64,000 nt of DNA from Parapedobacter sp037190485 (GTDB lineage: Bacteria > Bacteroidota > Bacteroidia > Sphingobacteriales > Sphingobacteriaceae). The stretch lies in assembly GCA_037190485.1 (NCBI GenBank), contig JBBCJB010000045.1, positions 62,001 through 126,000 of the forward strand, in the 5' to 3' direction. Below, piece by piece: positions 40,681 through 50,002 of this stretch. The notes beneath the pieces are model-generated. The model was not told where the DNA came from, did not search any database, and saw nothing but the letters and a program-made list of their open reading frames with translations. How positions within the stretch are numbered: the stretch's first letter is position 1; each line of letters opens with the position of its first letter. A program made the translations under genes and the position numbers.

Positions 40681-41991
40681 TTACAATTTCTCGCCGTGCT
40701 GGCTGATATCCAAGCCAATCTCCTCGTCCTCTGGCGAAACCCGCAACTTGGTAATCAAATCCGTAACCTTGAGGACAACGAAGGCCATCACCAGCGTAAA
40801 GACCACCGCACCGACCAACCCGATAACGTGGGCCACGAACAACCCCGTCTCGCCGAAGAACAGCCCATCGGTCGCGACCACCCCGTTAATGGTTTTCGTG
40901 GCGAATACACCGGTCAGGATCATACCGACCATCCCGCCGACACCATGGCTGGGGAATACATCGAGCGTATCGTCAACCCGCGAACGTGTGCGCCATTCGA
41001 CCACCAACCTACTGATAACGGACGCGACGACGCCGATGATCAACGAATGCGGGACGGTGACGAAGCCAGCGGCGGGCGTAATGGCCACCAAACCGACCAC
41101 CACGCCGATGCAGACGCCCATGGCCGTCGGTTTCTTGCCTCGGGCAGCATCGAAGAATATCCAGGCCAGCGCCGCCGCACCTGACGCCGTGCTGGTGGTC
41201 GCCAACGCCGTGGCGGCCAATGCACTGGCCCCGAACGCAGAACCTGCATTGAATCCGAACCATCCAAACCAGAGGAATCCCGTACCCAATATCACGTAGC
41301 TGATACGCGCTGGGTCGTGACCGCCGTTCGCATTGCCCTGTTTCAGGTACAGCGCCGAAACCAATGCCGTCACGCCTGCCGACATGTGCACCACCGTCCC
41401 CCCTGCGAAATCGAGCACACCCATACCGGCCAGCAGACCGTCCGGATGCCAGGTGGCATGCGCCAACGGCGCGTAAATGAAAATGAAAAAGAGGCAAAGG
41501 AACAATACGTAAGACGTGAATCGGATGCGTTCCGCGAACGCGCCAGTGATCAGCGCCGGGGTGATGATCGCGAATTTCAATTGATACATCGCGAATAAGG
41601 CGAAGGGAATGGTGGGTGCCCCAGGCCAATTCGGGCCGCCGATTACGCCATCGAACATGAAAAACGTAGCGGGGTTACCGATAATGCCGCCGATGGATTC
41701 GCCGAATACCAAACTGAATCCAAAAACAACCCAGAGCACCGCTACGACAGCCATGGAAATGAAACTCTGGAGCATCGTGGAAATCACGTTTTTCTTCTTC
41801 ACCATGCCCCCATAGAAAAACGCCAATCCGGGTGTCATGATCAACACTAACGCAGTCGACGTTAGCATCCATGCAATGTCTGCCGTATCGTACTCATGCG
41901 CCCCATCAACAGGTATACCCGGATAAAAAAGCGCCAAAACCACGATGACAACCAACAAAACGAAAGGAATTGTAGATTTTTTTGAACTCAT
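40681..41991 (-). CDS. amtB: Ammonium transporter
   Basis: A 436-residue Amt/Rh channel with about eleven to twelve helices. Family hallmarks: FFYGGMVKKKNVISTMLQSF, the pore region FNAGSAFGASALAATALATT, DFAGGTVVHMSAGVTAL with the first pore His, and DVFPSHGVGGMVGMILTGVF with the second. An N-terminal hydrophobic segment (PFVLLVVIVVLALF) may be a signal peptide. The C-terminal tail ends EEIGLDISQHGEKL, the PII-contact region. No glnK gene is beside it. The 5' flank is unusually AT-rich; a near-consensus TACTTTG lies about 30 bases upstream. Confidence 0.96.
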   Translation of the reverse strand: MSSKKSTIPFVLLVVIVVLALFYPGIPVDGAHEYDTADIAWMLTSTALVLIMTPGLAFFYGGMVKKKNVISTMLQSFISMAVVAVLWVVFGFSLVFGESIGGIIGNPATFFMFDGVIGGPNWPGAPTIPFALFAMYQLKFAIITPALITGAFAERIRFTSYVLFLCLFFIFIYAPLAHATWHPDGLLAGMGVLDFAGGTVVHMSAGVTALVSALYLKQGNANGGHDPARISYVILGTGFLWFGWFGFNAGSAFGASALAATALATTSTASGAAALAWIFFDAARGKKPTAMGVCIGVVVGLVAITPAAGFVTVPHSLIIGVVASVISRLVVEWRTRSRVDDTLDVFPSHGVGGMVGMILTGVFATKTINGVVATDGLFFGETGLFVAHVIGLVGAVVFTLVMAFVVLKVTDLITKLRVSPEDEEIGLDISQHGEKL

Positions 41992-42358
41992 TTGATTTAA
42001 TATAAGTTAAACTGACCGCAAAGTAGACTAAAAAATATCAAAAACACAAATTTTTATTCATATTTATAAAAATAATACAATAAAAACATCAAAAACGAAT
42101 AAATAAACAAAAATTACACATCATATTTTAGCGAAATCAAAAAACAAAACCGAAAACGAATCAAAATCACGAACAACGAGCGAGCACCGAAACGATTCAA
42201 AACGCGTCCAACCCCCAACGGCATCCAAATCGGGCGACCTCGGGCAAAACCGGATTCGCTCGGACAATGTGGAAAACCTAAATCATGCCATCCCAACCGG
42301 TTGCCCCACACGGGGCGTCGGTCCAGCCGCTCCATTAGGCTTTCCTGACAAAAAACCG
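41992..42358. other. AT-rich gene-free spacer between amtB and dnaE
   Basis: About 365 bases with no credible gene. Bases 42000-42175 are strikingly A/T-rich and G-poor on the plus strand, unlike the rest of the window; they form the upstream region of amtB, where nitrogen regulators would bind. From about 42180 composition returns to normal. No clear long dyad was found by eye. The dnaE -7 box follows at 42359. Confidence 0.6.
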
Positions 42359-42366
42359 TAAGTTTG
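42359..42366 (+). promoter_or_regulatory. -7 element of dnaE
   Basis: TAAGTTTG, a perfect TAnnTTTG, 41 bases before the ATG at 42407. No TTTG at the expected -33 position. Confidence 0.55.
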
Positions 42367-42406
42367 TTTGGCGTTTCATCCATTACCGTTTTTTTTTGAG
42401 GCAAGC

Positions 42407-45400
42407 ATGTATTTGATCTTCGATACCGAAACAACCGGGCTACCAAAACGCTGGGATGCCCCCATTACCGATACGGACAACTGGCCAAGGTGCATACAGC
42501 TGGCGTGGCAACTCCATGACATCCACGGAAACCTGATGGAGCACGGCGATTGCTTGATCAAGCCCGAAGGCTTCAACATCCCGTTTGATGCCGAGCGCAT
42601 CCATGGCATTTCCACGGAATTGGCCACGGAAGAGGGCATCGGGCTGTCCGACGCGCTCGGTCGGTTCAACCAAGCGTTGGCCAAAGCAAAATTCGTGGTG
42701 GGCCAAAACATCGGTTTCGACATCAATATCATGGGTTGCGAATTCCATCGGCTGGGCGTCGCCACCCCGTTGAGCCAAATGCCAGTGCTCGACACCTGTA
42801 CCGAGGTGACCGCCGAATTGCTTAAGATTCCGGGCGGGCGCGGCGGCAAGTACAAATTGCCGACCCTCACCGAATTGCACCAATACCTCTTCGGGGTACC
42901 TTTTGCCGAGGCGCACAACGCCACCGCCGACGTGGAGGCGACGACACGCTGCTTCCTGGAGCTGGTAAAGCGGGAGGTATTCACTCCTGCGGAATTGCAG
43001 GTGGACACCGGGTACTTCGTCGAATTCCGCCAACGCAATCCGGGCCCCATCGCACCTGTCGGCCTGGCGCACGTCAACCTGAAGGCCGCTTCGGACGAGC
43101 TTCGCCAACGCCAACGCAGCACACAACAAACGCAGGTACCGACACATGACCTGGAGGCCAATCGACGCGAGATGGCGATGGCCGACTTCGTGCACCTGCA
43201 TAACCACACGCAGTTTTCGGTATTGCAATCCACGATATCGGTAGGCGACTTGGTGAAGGCCGCGGCCAAACACCGGATGCCAGCCGTGGCCATCACCGAC
43301 CACGGCAACATGATGGGGGCGTTCCACTTCGTAGGCGCGGTGCTCAATCACAACAAAGCCGCCGAAGCGAAGAACAAGGCCGCCCTCGAAAAAGGGGAAA
43401 AACCAACGGAAACCATCATCAAGCCCATCGTCGGCTGTGAGTTTTACGTCTGCGAGGATCATACCGACAAGTCGCGCAAAGACAATGGCTATCAAGTCGT
43501 TTTCCTGGCAAAAAACAAGAACGGGTATCACAATCTGGCAAAAATGTCGTCGATCGCGTACACGAAAGGGTTCTATTATGTGCCGCGCATCGACCGTACG
43601 GTGATCGAGCGCTATCGGGATGACGTGATCGTCCTGTCCGGAAACCTATATGGCGAAATCCCGAACAAGCTGCTCAACATGGGCGAAAACCAAGCTGAAG
43701 AAGCCTTGGTTTGGTGGAAGGGCACATTCGGCGACGACTTCTACGTGGAGCTCATGCGGCACGGACAAGAAGACGAAGACCGCGTGAACCAGAGCCTGCT
43801 CACGCTGGCCCGCAAGCATGGCGTGCGTGTCGTGGCCACGAACAACACCTACTACGTCAACAAGGCTGATGCGCATGCGCACGATATCCTCCTTTGCGTC
43901 AAGGACGGCGAAAAACTGGCCACCCCAAAAGGGCGAGGCCGCGGCTTCCGGTTCGGGTTGCCCAATGATGCGTACTACTTCAAATCGGGCGACGAGATGA
44001 AAAATGCGTTCGCGGATCTGCCCGAGGCCATCCTCAACATCGCTGAAGTGGTGGACAAAATAGCCCCTTATACGCTCTACCGCGACGTACTGCTGCCCAA
44101 ATTCGAGATACCCGAGGAATTCCAGGTGGCCGCCGACCTGGAAGACGGGGGCAAGCGCGGCGAAAACAAGTTCCTCAAGCACCTCACGTATGTCGGCGCG
44201 GCGAAACGCTACCCCGAAATCACGGACGAAATACGCGAACGGCTGGATTTCGAGTTGGCCACCATCGAGCGGACCGGTTACCCGGGCTACTTCCTCATCG
44301 TGCAGGATTTCATCGCCGAAGCCCGGAATCTCGGCGTATCCGTTGGTCCCGGCCGTGGATCGGCCGCCGGATCGGCCGTGGCCTACTGCCTCGGCATCAC
44401 CAACATCGATCCCATCGCCTATGACCTCCTCTTCGAGCGGTTCCTCAACCCCGATCGGGTCTCGATGCCCGATATCGACATCGACTTCGACGACGAGGGG
44501 CGCGGACGCGTCATGGACTACGTCATCGGCAAGTACGGAGCCAACCAGGTGGCCCAAATCATCACCTATGGTACGATGGCTGCGAAATCATCCATCCGCG
44601 ATACGGCCCGGGTGCTCGACCTCCCCCTCTTCGAGGCCGACAAGATTGCCAAGCTCGTGCCCAACCTGAAGCTGAACAAGATCTTCAACATGAATGCGCA
44701 GGAACTCAAGAACGCCCTGCGCGCGGAAGAACTGGAAAATGTGCAGCAATTGGTATCGATTGCCACGGGCAATGGACCTGAAGCCGAGACCCTCAAGCAA
44801 GCGCAGGTACTGGAGGGATCGCTACGAAACACCGGCATCCACGCCTGTGGGGTCATCATCACGCCAGATGACATCACCAATTTCGTTCCTGTTGCCACGG
44901 CAAAGGATTCGGACCTCTACGTCACGCAATTCGACAACTCGGTCGTGGAAAGCGCAGGATTGCTCAAAATGGACTTCCTGGGCCTCAAGACCCTTACCCT
45001 CATCAAGGACACCGTCAAGATCGTCAAGCATCGGCACGGCATTGCGCTCGATCCCGACGCTTTCCCGATCGATGACATGAAGACCTATGAGCTTTTCCAA
45101 CGCGGTGAAACCATCGGCATCTTCCAGTATGAGTCTCCGGGCATGCAGAAATACATGAAGGAGTTGAAGCCCACGGTGTTCGGCGACCTCATTGCCATGA
45201 ATGCCCTGTATCGGCCCGGCCCCATGGAATACATCCCGAGCTTCGTTCGTCGCAAACACGGCACCGAACCCATCACCTACGATTTGGACGCTTGCGAAGA
45301 GTACCTCAAGGAAACCTATGGCATCACGGTATACCAAGAGCAAGTGATGCTCTTGTCGCAGAAGTTGGCAGACTTCACCAAGGGCGAAGCCGATGTACTG

Positions 45401-46837
45401 CGCAAGGCGATGGGAAAGAAGCAACGGGACGTGCTGGACAAGATGAAACCCAAGTTCATCGATCAGGCTGCTGCCAAGGGACACAGCGCCAAGGTACTCG
45501 AGAAGATCTGGAAAGACTGGGAAGCGTTTGCCAGCTACGCCTTCAACAAGTCGCACTCCACCTGCTATGCCTGGGTGGCCTACCAAACAGCCTACCTCAA
45601 AGCCCATTATCCCGCGGAATATATGGCCGCCGTGCTCTCCAATAACATGAATGACATCAAGCAAGTGACCTTCTTCATGGAAGAATGCAAGCGCATGGGA
45701 TTACAGGTATTGGGGCCCGATGTCAACGAGTCGTATTACAAATTCACCGTAAACGACAAAGGGGCGGTACGATTCGGCATGGGGGCCGTAAAGGGCGTGG
45801 GCGCAGGGGCGGTAGACACCATCGTACATAGTCGCAAAGACGGCCCGTACCTATCCATCTTCGACTTGGCACGGCGCATCGATCTTCGGGCGGCCAACAA
45901 AAAGGCGTTTGAAAGCCTGGCCTATGCCGGTGGTTTCGATTGCTTTACGGGTACCCACCGGGCGCAGTACTTCCATGCGGACGGCGACGGTGGGCCGGTA
46001 CTCGAAAAGGCATTGAAGTACGGTGCCAAATACAAAGAGAACGAAAACTCCGCCCAGGTAAGCCTGTTCGGTGGCGGCAGCAACATCCAGATCCCCGAGC
46101 CCGCGCTCCCGTTCTGCGCCGAATGGGGACTGATCGAAAAACTGAAATACGAAAAAGATGTCATCGGCATCTACCTGACCAGCCATCCATTGGACAATTA
46201 TCGATTCGAAATCGACCATTTCTGCCAACACCCCGTAAGGCTGCTCACGTTGATCGACAAGGTCAAGGAGTCGGAGGTGGATGAAGAAATACGGACGGAA
46301 TTCAACAGGATAAAAAACAGGGAGCTCACCATCGGCGGCATGGTGACGGCCGCCAGCCACCGCGTCACCAAAAACGGCAAGCCCTTCGGCGTGATGATGT
46401 TGGAAGATTATTCCGATTCCTATGAAATCGCGCTCTTCGGTGAAGACTACGTGAAAATGAAGGGTTATCTACATGAAGGCTATTTCATCCAGGTGAAGGG
46501 CATCATCCAAGAACGCTATCGGCAAGCCGGAAACTGGGGATTTGAGGTAAAGGGCATGCAGTTGCTTTCCGACCTGCGCGACAAGCTTGCGAAGAGCCTG
46601 ACCATACAGGTGCCGCTGCATGGACTGAGCGATCAATTCGTGAGCCGCATCCAGCAACTCGTCCATGTAAACATCGAGCAGCACGAAAACAAGACCTGCC
46701 AGTTGAGGTTCACCGTGCGTGACTTTGAAGCCGAGCTCAGCATAGACATGCCCAGCAAAGGCATGAAGATAAGCCCAAGCAATGATTTCATCGAAGCCTT
46801 GAAAGCGCTTGAAGGTGTCAGCTATAAGTTAAATTAA
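42407..46837 (+). CDS. dnaE: DNA polymerase III alpha subunit with N-terminal 3'-5' exonuclease domain
   Basis: A 1476-residue replicative polymerase. Residues 1-185 are a DnaQ-like DEDDh exonuclease: YLIFDTETTGLP (Exo I), VVGQNIGFDINI (Exo II) and HNATADVEAT (Exo III). The PHP domain starts at His263 (HLHNHTQFSVLQSTISVGDL). The C-family polymerase core has GPGRGSAAGSAVAYCLGI and the catalytic Asp pair in PDIDIDFDDEGR (Asp689, Asp691). The tail holds a helix-hairpin-helix and an OB fold (LTIGGMVTAASHRVTKNGKP). So proofreading and polymerisation are in one chain, like PolC in logic but with a DnaE core and a terminal rather than inserted exonuclease. The start at 42407 begins the Exo I strand directly. 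Confidence 0.94.
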   Translation: MYLIFDTETTGLPKRWDAPITDTDNWPRCIQLAWQLHDIHGNLMEHGDCLIKPEGFNIPFDAERIHGISTELATEEGIGLSDALGRFNQALAKAKFVVGQNIGFDINIMGCEFHRLGVATPLSQMPVLDTCTEVTAELLKIPGGRGGKYKLPTLTELHQYLFGVPFAEAHNATADVEATTRCFLELVKREVFTPAELQVDTGYFVEFRQRNPGPIAPVGLAHVNLKAASDELRQRQRSTQQTQVPTHDLEANRREMAMADFVHLHNHTQFSVLQSTISVGDLVKAAAKHRMPAVAITDHGNMMGAFHFVGAVLNHNKAAEAKNKAALEKGEKPTETIIKPIVGCEFYVCEDHTDKSRKDNGYQVVFLAKNKNGYHNLAKMSSIAYTKGFYYVPRIDRTVIERYRDDVIVLSGNLYGEIPNKLLNMGENQAEEALVWWKGTFGDDFYVELMRHGQEDEDRVNQSLLTLARKHGVRVVATNNTYYVNKADAHAHDILLCVKDGEKLATPKGRGRGFRFGLPNDAYYFKSGDEMKNAFADLPEAILNIAEVVDKIAPYTLYRDVLLPKFEIPEEFQVAADLEDGGKRGENKFLKHLTYVGAAKRYPEITDEIRERLDFELATIERTGYPGYFLIVQDFIAEARNLGVSVGPGRGSAAGSAVAYCLGITNIDPIAYDLLFERFLNPDRVSMPDIDIDFDDEGRGRVMDYVIGKYGANQVAQIITYGTMAAKSSIRDTARVLDLPLFEADKIAKLVPNLKLNKIFNMNAQELKNALRAEELENVQQLVSIATGNGPEAETLKQAQVLEGSLRNTGIHACGVIITPDDITNFVPVATAKDSDLYVTQFDNSVVESAGLLKMDFLGLKTLTLIKDTVKIVKHRHGIALDPDAFPIDDMKTYELFQRGETIGIFQYESPGMQKYMKELKPTVFGDLIAMNALYRPGPMEYIPSFVRRKHGTEPITYDLDACEEYLKETYGITVYQEQVMLLSQKLADFTKGEADVLRKAMGKKQRDVLDKMKPKFIDQAAAKGHSAKVLEKIWKDWEAFASYAFNKSHSTCYAWVAYQTAYLKAHYPAEYMAAVLSNNMNDIKQVTFFMEECKRMGLQVLGPDVNESYYKFTVNDKGAVRFGMGAVKGVGAGAVDTIVHSRKDGPYLSIFDLARRIDLRAANKKAFESLAYAGGFDCFTGTHRAQYFHADGDGGPVLEKALKYGAKYKENENSAQVSLFGGGSNIQIPEPALPFCAEWGLIEKLKYEKDVIGIYLTSHPLDNYRFEIDHFCQHPVRLLTLIDKVKESEVDEEIRTEFNRIKNRELTIGGMVTAASHRVTKNGKPFGVMMLEDYSDSYEIALFGEDYVKMKGYLHEGYFIQVKGIIQERYRQAGNWGFEVKGMQLLSDLRDKLAKSLTIQVPLHGLSDQFVSRIQQLVHVNIEQHENKTCQLRFTVRDFEAELSIDMPSKGMKISPSNDFIEALKALEGVSYKLN

Positions 46838-46841
46838 TGTC

Positions 46842-46916
46842 AGAATGTCTGGAAGTTGGCATTGGCAATAATTTTGATGTTTACCTTTGCATAAGTTGGA
46901 ATGTCCGGAAGTGGCC
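46842..46916 (+). repeat. Pair of direct repeats flanking the trxA promoter
   Basis: AGAATGTCTGGAAGTTGGC (46842-46860) and GGAATGTCCGGAAGTGGCC (46898-46916) are similar 19-base units on either side of the trxA -7 box. They may be binding sites or a chance duplication. Confidence 0.35.
46882..46889 (+). promoter_or_regulatory. -7 element of trxA
   Basis: TACCTTTG, a perfect -7 element. Transcription from here gives a leader of about 145 bases before the trxA ATG at 47039, unusually long for this window and able to form short GC-rich stems (for example GCCGGTAGGC). Confidence 0.6.
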
Positions 46917-47038
46917 CGCTGCCGGTAGGCAAGGAAAGCCTGGACGCGAAGGCTCAACAGGAAGTAAATAATAGAGTAACAATACGCTAATGGCTGGTGA
47001 TGGACCACCGGAGCCGCATAGCACAACTAACTAAAGTC

Positions 47039-47356
47039 ATGGCATTAGAAATCACAGACAGCAACTTCAACGAGGTGGTATTGCAATCAGACAAGCCCGT
47101 ATTGGTCGATTTTTGGGCAGAATGGTGCGGCCCCTGCCGCATGGTGGGCCCCATCGTCGAGGAATTGGCCAAGGAATACGACGGAAAGGCCGTCATCGGC
47201 AAGGTCAATGTGGACCACAACCCCGACATTTCCGTCAAATACGGCATCCGCAATATCCCGGCGCTGCTATTTTTCAAGAATGGCGAAATCGTCGATAAGC
47301 AAATCGGCGCCGTACCGAAATCGGTATTGGCCGACAAATTGGTGAAACAACTGTAA
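47039..47356 (+). CDS. trxA: Thioredoxin
   Basis: A 105-residue classical thioredoxin; the redox centre is WAEWCGPCRM and the cis-Pro loop NIPALLFFKNG. It reduces cytoplasmic protein disulfides. The start is the ATG at 47039 (MALEITDSNF), which fits the family; in-frame codons upstream belong to the leader. It has its own promoter and terminator. Confidence 0.96.
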   Translation: MALEITDSNFNEVVLQSDKPVLVDFWAEWCGPCRMVGPIVEELAKEYDGKAVIGKVNVDHNPDISVKYGIRNIPALLFFKNGEIVDKQIGAVPKSVLADKLVKQL

Positions 47357-47380
47357 CCAACAACGGTTTCACGCACACCG

Positions 47381-47421
47381 AACATAGCCCTTGGTTTTGA
47401 ATCAAGGGCTATGTTATTTTT
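47381..47421 (+). terminator. Terminator of trxA
   Basis: AACATAGCCCTTG (47381-47393) and CAAGGGCTATGTT (47403-47415) form a perfect 13-bp stem with a nine-base loop, followed by ATTTTT. Confidence 0.9.
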
Positions 47422-47434
47422 CGGGTATTTTCTG

Positions 47435-47442
47435 TATGTTTG
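47435..47442 (+). promoter_or_regulatory. -7 element of rpoN
   Basis: TATGTTTG, a perfect TAnnTTTG, 15 bases before the rpoN ATG at 47458, just after the trxA terminator. Confidence 0.6.
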
Positions 47443-47457
47443 TGAAGTGAATAGATT

Positions 47458-48933
47458 ATGCTAAAACAGACTTTACAACAAAAGTTATTACAAAAGCTAT
47501 CTCCTCAGCAGATCCAGTTCATCAAACTGCTGCAGGTACCGACCGTGTCGTTGGATACCCGCATCAAGGAAGAACTGGAAGAGAATCCGGCGCTGGAAGA
47601 CATGAGCTTGGCCAACATGAATGAGCCGGTCGAGGAGTACCCTGACAAGGATCCCGACGACGATGGTTTTAGCGACAACGACCAAACATCCGATTTGGAC
47701 GAGTTCAACGTGGATGATTACCTGCAGGCAGACGATATCAACGACTATGGCGGCGGCCAGAATGGCAATGGCGACGACGAAGACGACCGCAAGGAAATCC
47801 CGATAGCCGTCCAAAATTCATTCTTCGAAAACCTCCAGCAACAGCTGGACCTGCTCGCGTTGTCCGATAGGGATTTCCTGATCGGGCAGCAGATCATCGG
47901 CAGCCTCGATGATGACGGTTACTTGAGGAGGCCCGTGTCATCCCTCATCGACGACCTCGCTTTCGGGCAGAACGTGATCGCCGAAGAGCATGAAGTGGAG
48001 GAACTCCTGAAGGTCATCCAGGAATTCGACCCACCGGGCATCGGTGCGCGAAACCTGCAGGAGTGCCTATTGATCCAGCTCCGCAAGAAAGACCAGGAAA
48101 ACGCCATCATCAAGAAAGCGATCGCCATCGTGGAAAACCACCTTGACGAGTTCACGAAAAAACATTACGACAAGCTGGAGCGATCGCTCAGCATCAATTC
48201 GGAGGAGCTTAAGGAAATCATCCATGAAATCCTCAAGCTCAACCCCAAGCCCGGTGACTCCGGGGCGGTGGCGGGCAAACAGCTGCACATCATCCCCGAT
48301 TTCCACATCACGAACAACGATGGGGTGCTTCACCTCACGCTGAACGCGCGGAATGCGCCTGAGCTTCGCGTGAGCCGCTCCTACCAGGAGATGTTCGATC
48401 ATTACGACAAAGCCGCGCAAAAAGACCGGAAAATGAAAGAGGCGGTTCAGTTCGTGAAGCAGAAACTCGATTCGGCTAAATGGTTTATCGACGCCATCAA
48501 GCAGCGGCAGCAGACCCTGCTCAAAACGATGAATGCCATCATGAACTATCAATACGAATACTTCCTGACGGCGGATGAGCGTCAACTCAAGCCCATGATC
48601 CTCAAGGACATCGCGGACCGGATCGACATGGACATCTCTACCGTATCCCGGGTGGCGAATTCGAAGTACGTACAAACCGAATTTGGCACCTTCCTGCTGA
48701 AGTCCTTCTTTTCGGAAGCCATCCAAACCGATAGCGGCGAGGAAGTTTCCAACAAGGAAGTAAAGAAGATATTGGAAGAGTGCATTTCCAGTGAAAACAA
48801 ACGGAAGCCGTTGGCCGATGAGAAGCTCACCGAGATACTAAAGGAAAAAGGCTATACCATCGCCCGCCGGACGGTGGCCAAATACCGTGAAGCGATGGGG
48901 ATACCGGTGGCCCGTTTGCGGAAACAGCTTTGA
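47458..48933 (+). CDS. rpoN: RNA polymerase sigma-54 factor
   Basis: A 491-residue sigma-54. Region I is the Gln/Leu-rich activator-contact segment (LKQTLQQKLLQKLSPQQIQF), followed by an acidic region II (about 55-115, very Asp-rich) and the core-binding and DNA-binding region III with its helix-turn-helix (DIADRIDMDISTVSRVANSK). The RpoN box is ARRTVAKYREAMGIPVARLR near the end. It directs transcription from -24/-12 promoters with an AAA+ activator; no activator gene is in the window. Confidence 0.96.
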   Translation: MLKQTLQQKLLQKLSPQQIQFIKLLQVPTVSLDTRIKEELEENPALEDMSLANMNEPVEEYPDKDPDDDGFSDNDQTSDLDEFNVDDYLQADDINDYGGGQNGNGDDEDDRKEIPIAVQNSFFENLQQQLDLLALSDRDFLIGQQIIGSLDDDGYLRRPVSSLIDDLAFGQNVIAEEHEVEELLKVIQEFDPPGIGARNLQECLLIQLRKKDQENAIIKKAIAIVENHLDEFTKKHYDKLERSLSINSEELKEIIHEILKLNPKPGDSGAVAGKQLHIIPDFHITNNDGVLHLTLNARNAPELRVSRSYQEMFDHYDKAAQKDRKMKEAVQFVKQKLDSAKWFIDAIKQRQQTLLKTMNAIMNYQYEYFLTADERQLKPMILKDIADRIDMDISTVSRVANSKYVQTEFGTFLLKSFFSEAIQTDSGEEVSNKEVKKILEECISSENKRKPLADEKLTEILKEKGYTIARRTVAKYREAMGIPVARLRKQL

Positions 48934-48967
48934 TAAAATGACATTTTTAACCAATTGATTACGAAGC

Positions 48968-49834
48968 ATGATTAAATCTGTTGTCCTTCCCGCTTTTGCG
49001 GCGCTCGCCCTGTCAGGGTGCACAGGCGGCCAAAACACCGCGTCGAATGAGGCTCCGGTAACGCCCGAGCTGACGTACGTATGGAAAACCGACACGGTAT
49101 TCACCGGGTCTGAATCGACCCTATACGACCCCCAGGGCGATGTGATCTACGTCTCCAACGGCAATACCAAGGCGGGCGAAAAAGACCATGACGGTTTCAT
49201 CTCCGTAATCAATACCGACGGTACCGTCCGTGATCTCAAATGGGTGGAGGGCAACCTCCACGCCCCCAAGGGCATGGCATTGTTGAATGGCAAGCTCTAC
49301 GTGACGGACATCGACGAGGTGAAGATCATCGATGTCGCTTCGGCGGCCATCGAGAAATCCATTCCGATAGACAGCGCGGTATTCCTGAACGACGTGGCGA
49401 CCGACGGCCAACAGATCTATTTTTCGGATAGCCGTACGGGAACGATATACGTGATGGCGACCGATGGCAGCTACCGAATCGTATCGACCACCAACAAAGG
49501 CGTGAATGGCCTTGAATGCCATGACGGACAACTCTACGCCTTGGATGGCGAGGGGTTGAAGAAATTCAGCAAGGACGGCGCGTACGACCAGGAAGTCATC
49601 AACACCACGGTCACGGGTGGCGACGGCTTGGTCATCCTCAACGACAGCACGTTCGTAGCCAGCCGTTGGCATGGCGAGATCTTCTTCATCCGCGGCAGCG
49701 AGACGTCGGTACTGCTAGACACCCAAGGGGAGAAATCTAACACCGCCGATATCGGTTTCGTACCGGGCCAGCACTTGGTCATTGTGCCAACGTTCCTCAA
49801 AAACGAGGTCGCGGCTTACAAATTGACTTTTTAG
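48968..49834 (+). CDS. Beta-propeller lipoprotein (SMP-30/gluconolactonase-like)
   Basis: A 288-residue lipoprotein (lipobox LALSGC, Cys18). The mature part is a six-bladed propeller by pattern: DPQGDVIYVSNGN, APKGMALLNGKLYVTDIDEV, LNDVATDGQQIYFSDSRTG, VNGLECHDGQLYALDGEGL, GDGLVILNDSTFVASRWHGE, ADIGFVPGQHLVIVPTFLKN. This spacing is typical of SMP-30/strictosidine-synthase-like proteins. Without a structure, metal ligands and activity cannot be assigned. It follows rpoN by 34 bases and may be co-transcribed. Confidence 0.78.
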   Translation: MIKSVVLPAFAALALSGCTGGQNTASNEAPVTPELTYVWKTDTVFTGSESTLYDPQGDVIYVSNGNTKAGEKDHDGFISVINTDGTVRDLKWVEGNLHAPKGMALLNGKLYVTDIDEVKIIDVASAAIEKSIPIDSAVFLNDVATDGQQIYFSDSRTGTIYVMATDGSYRIVSTTNKGVNGLECHDGQLYALDGEGLKKFSKDGAYDQEVINTTVTGGDGLVILNDSTFVASRWHGEIFFIRGSETSVLLDTQGEKSNTADIGFVPGQHLVIVPTFLKNEVAAYKLTF

Positions 49835-49947
49835 CGGTGCCCTGTAGCGGTTCATGATCCTACCCGTTTTCGGGGTGTCGTGTCGCCCCTGACCGACCGA
49901 TAGCACGGCACCCATCCAACTGAACGGTTTTTCGAAACCTGTTCGGG

Positions 49948-49979
49948 TTTCCGGTGTTTATAATTTAGTCGTACCTTTG
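49948..49979 (+). promoter_or_regulatory. Promoter of aguB
   Basis: TTTC (49948-49951, one mismatch to TTTG), 20 bp, TACCTTTG (49972-49979, perfect -7), 23 bases before the ATG. Confidence 0.6.
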
Positions 49980-50002
49980 CGGCAAAAAGAAAATAGCACG
50001 TC

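Noticed and set aside
46898..47010. A c-di-GMP-type riboswitch in the trxA leader
   Set aside because: A short GGACGCGAAGG string recalls the GEMM core, but the GNRA tetraloop-receptor layout and the remaining conserved positions are missing.
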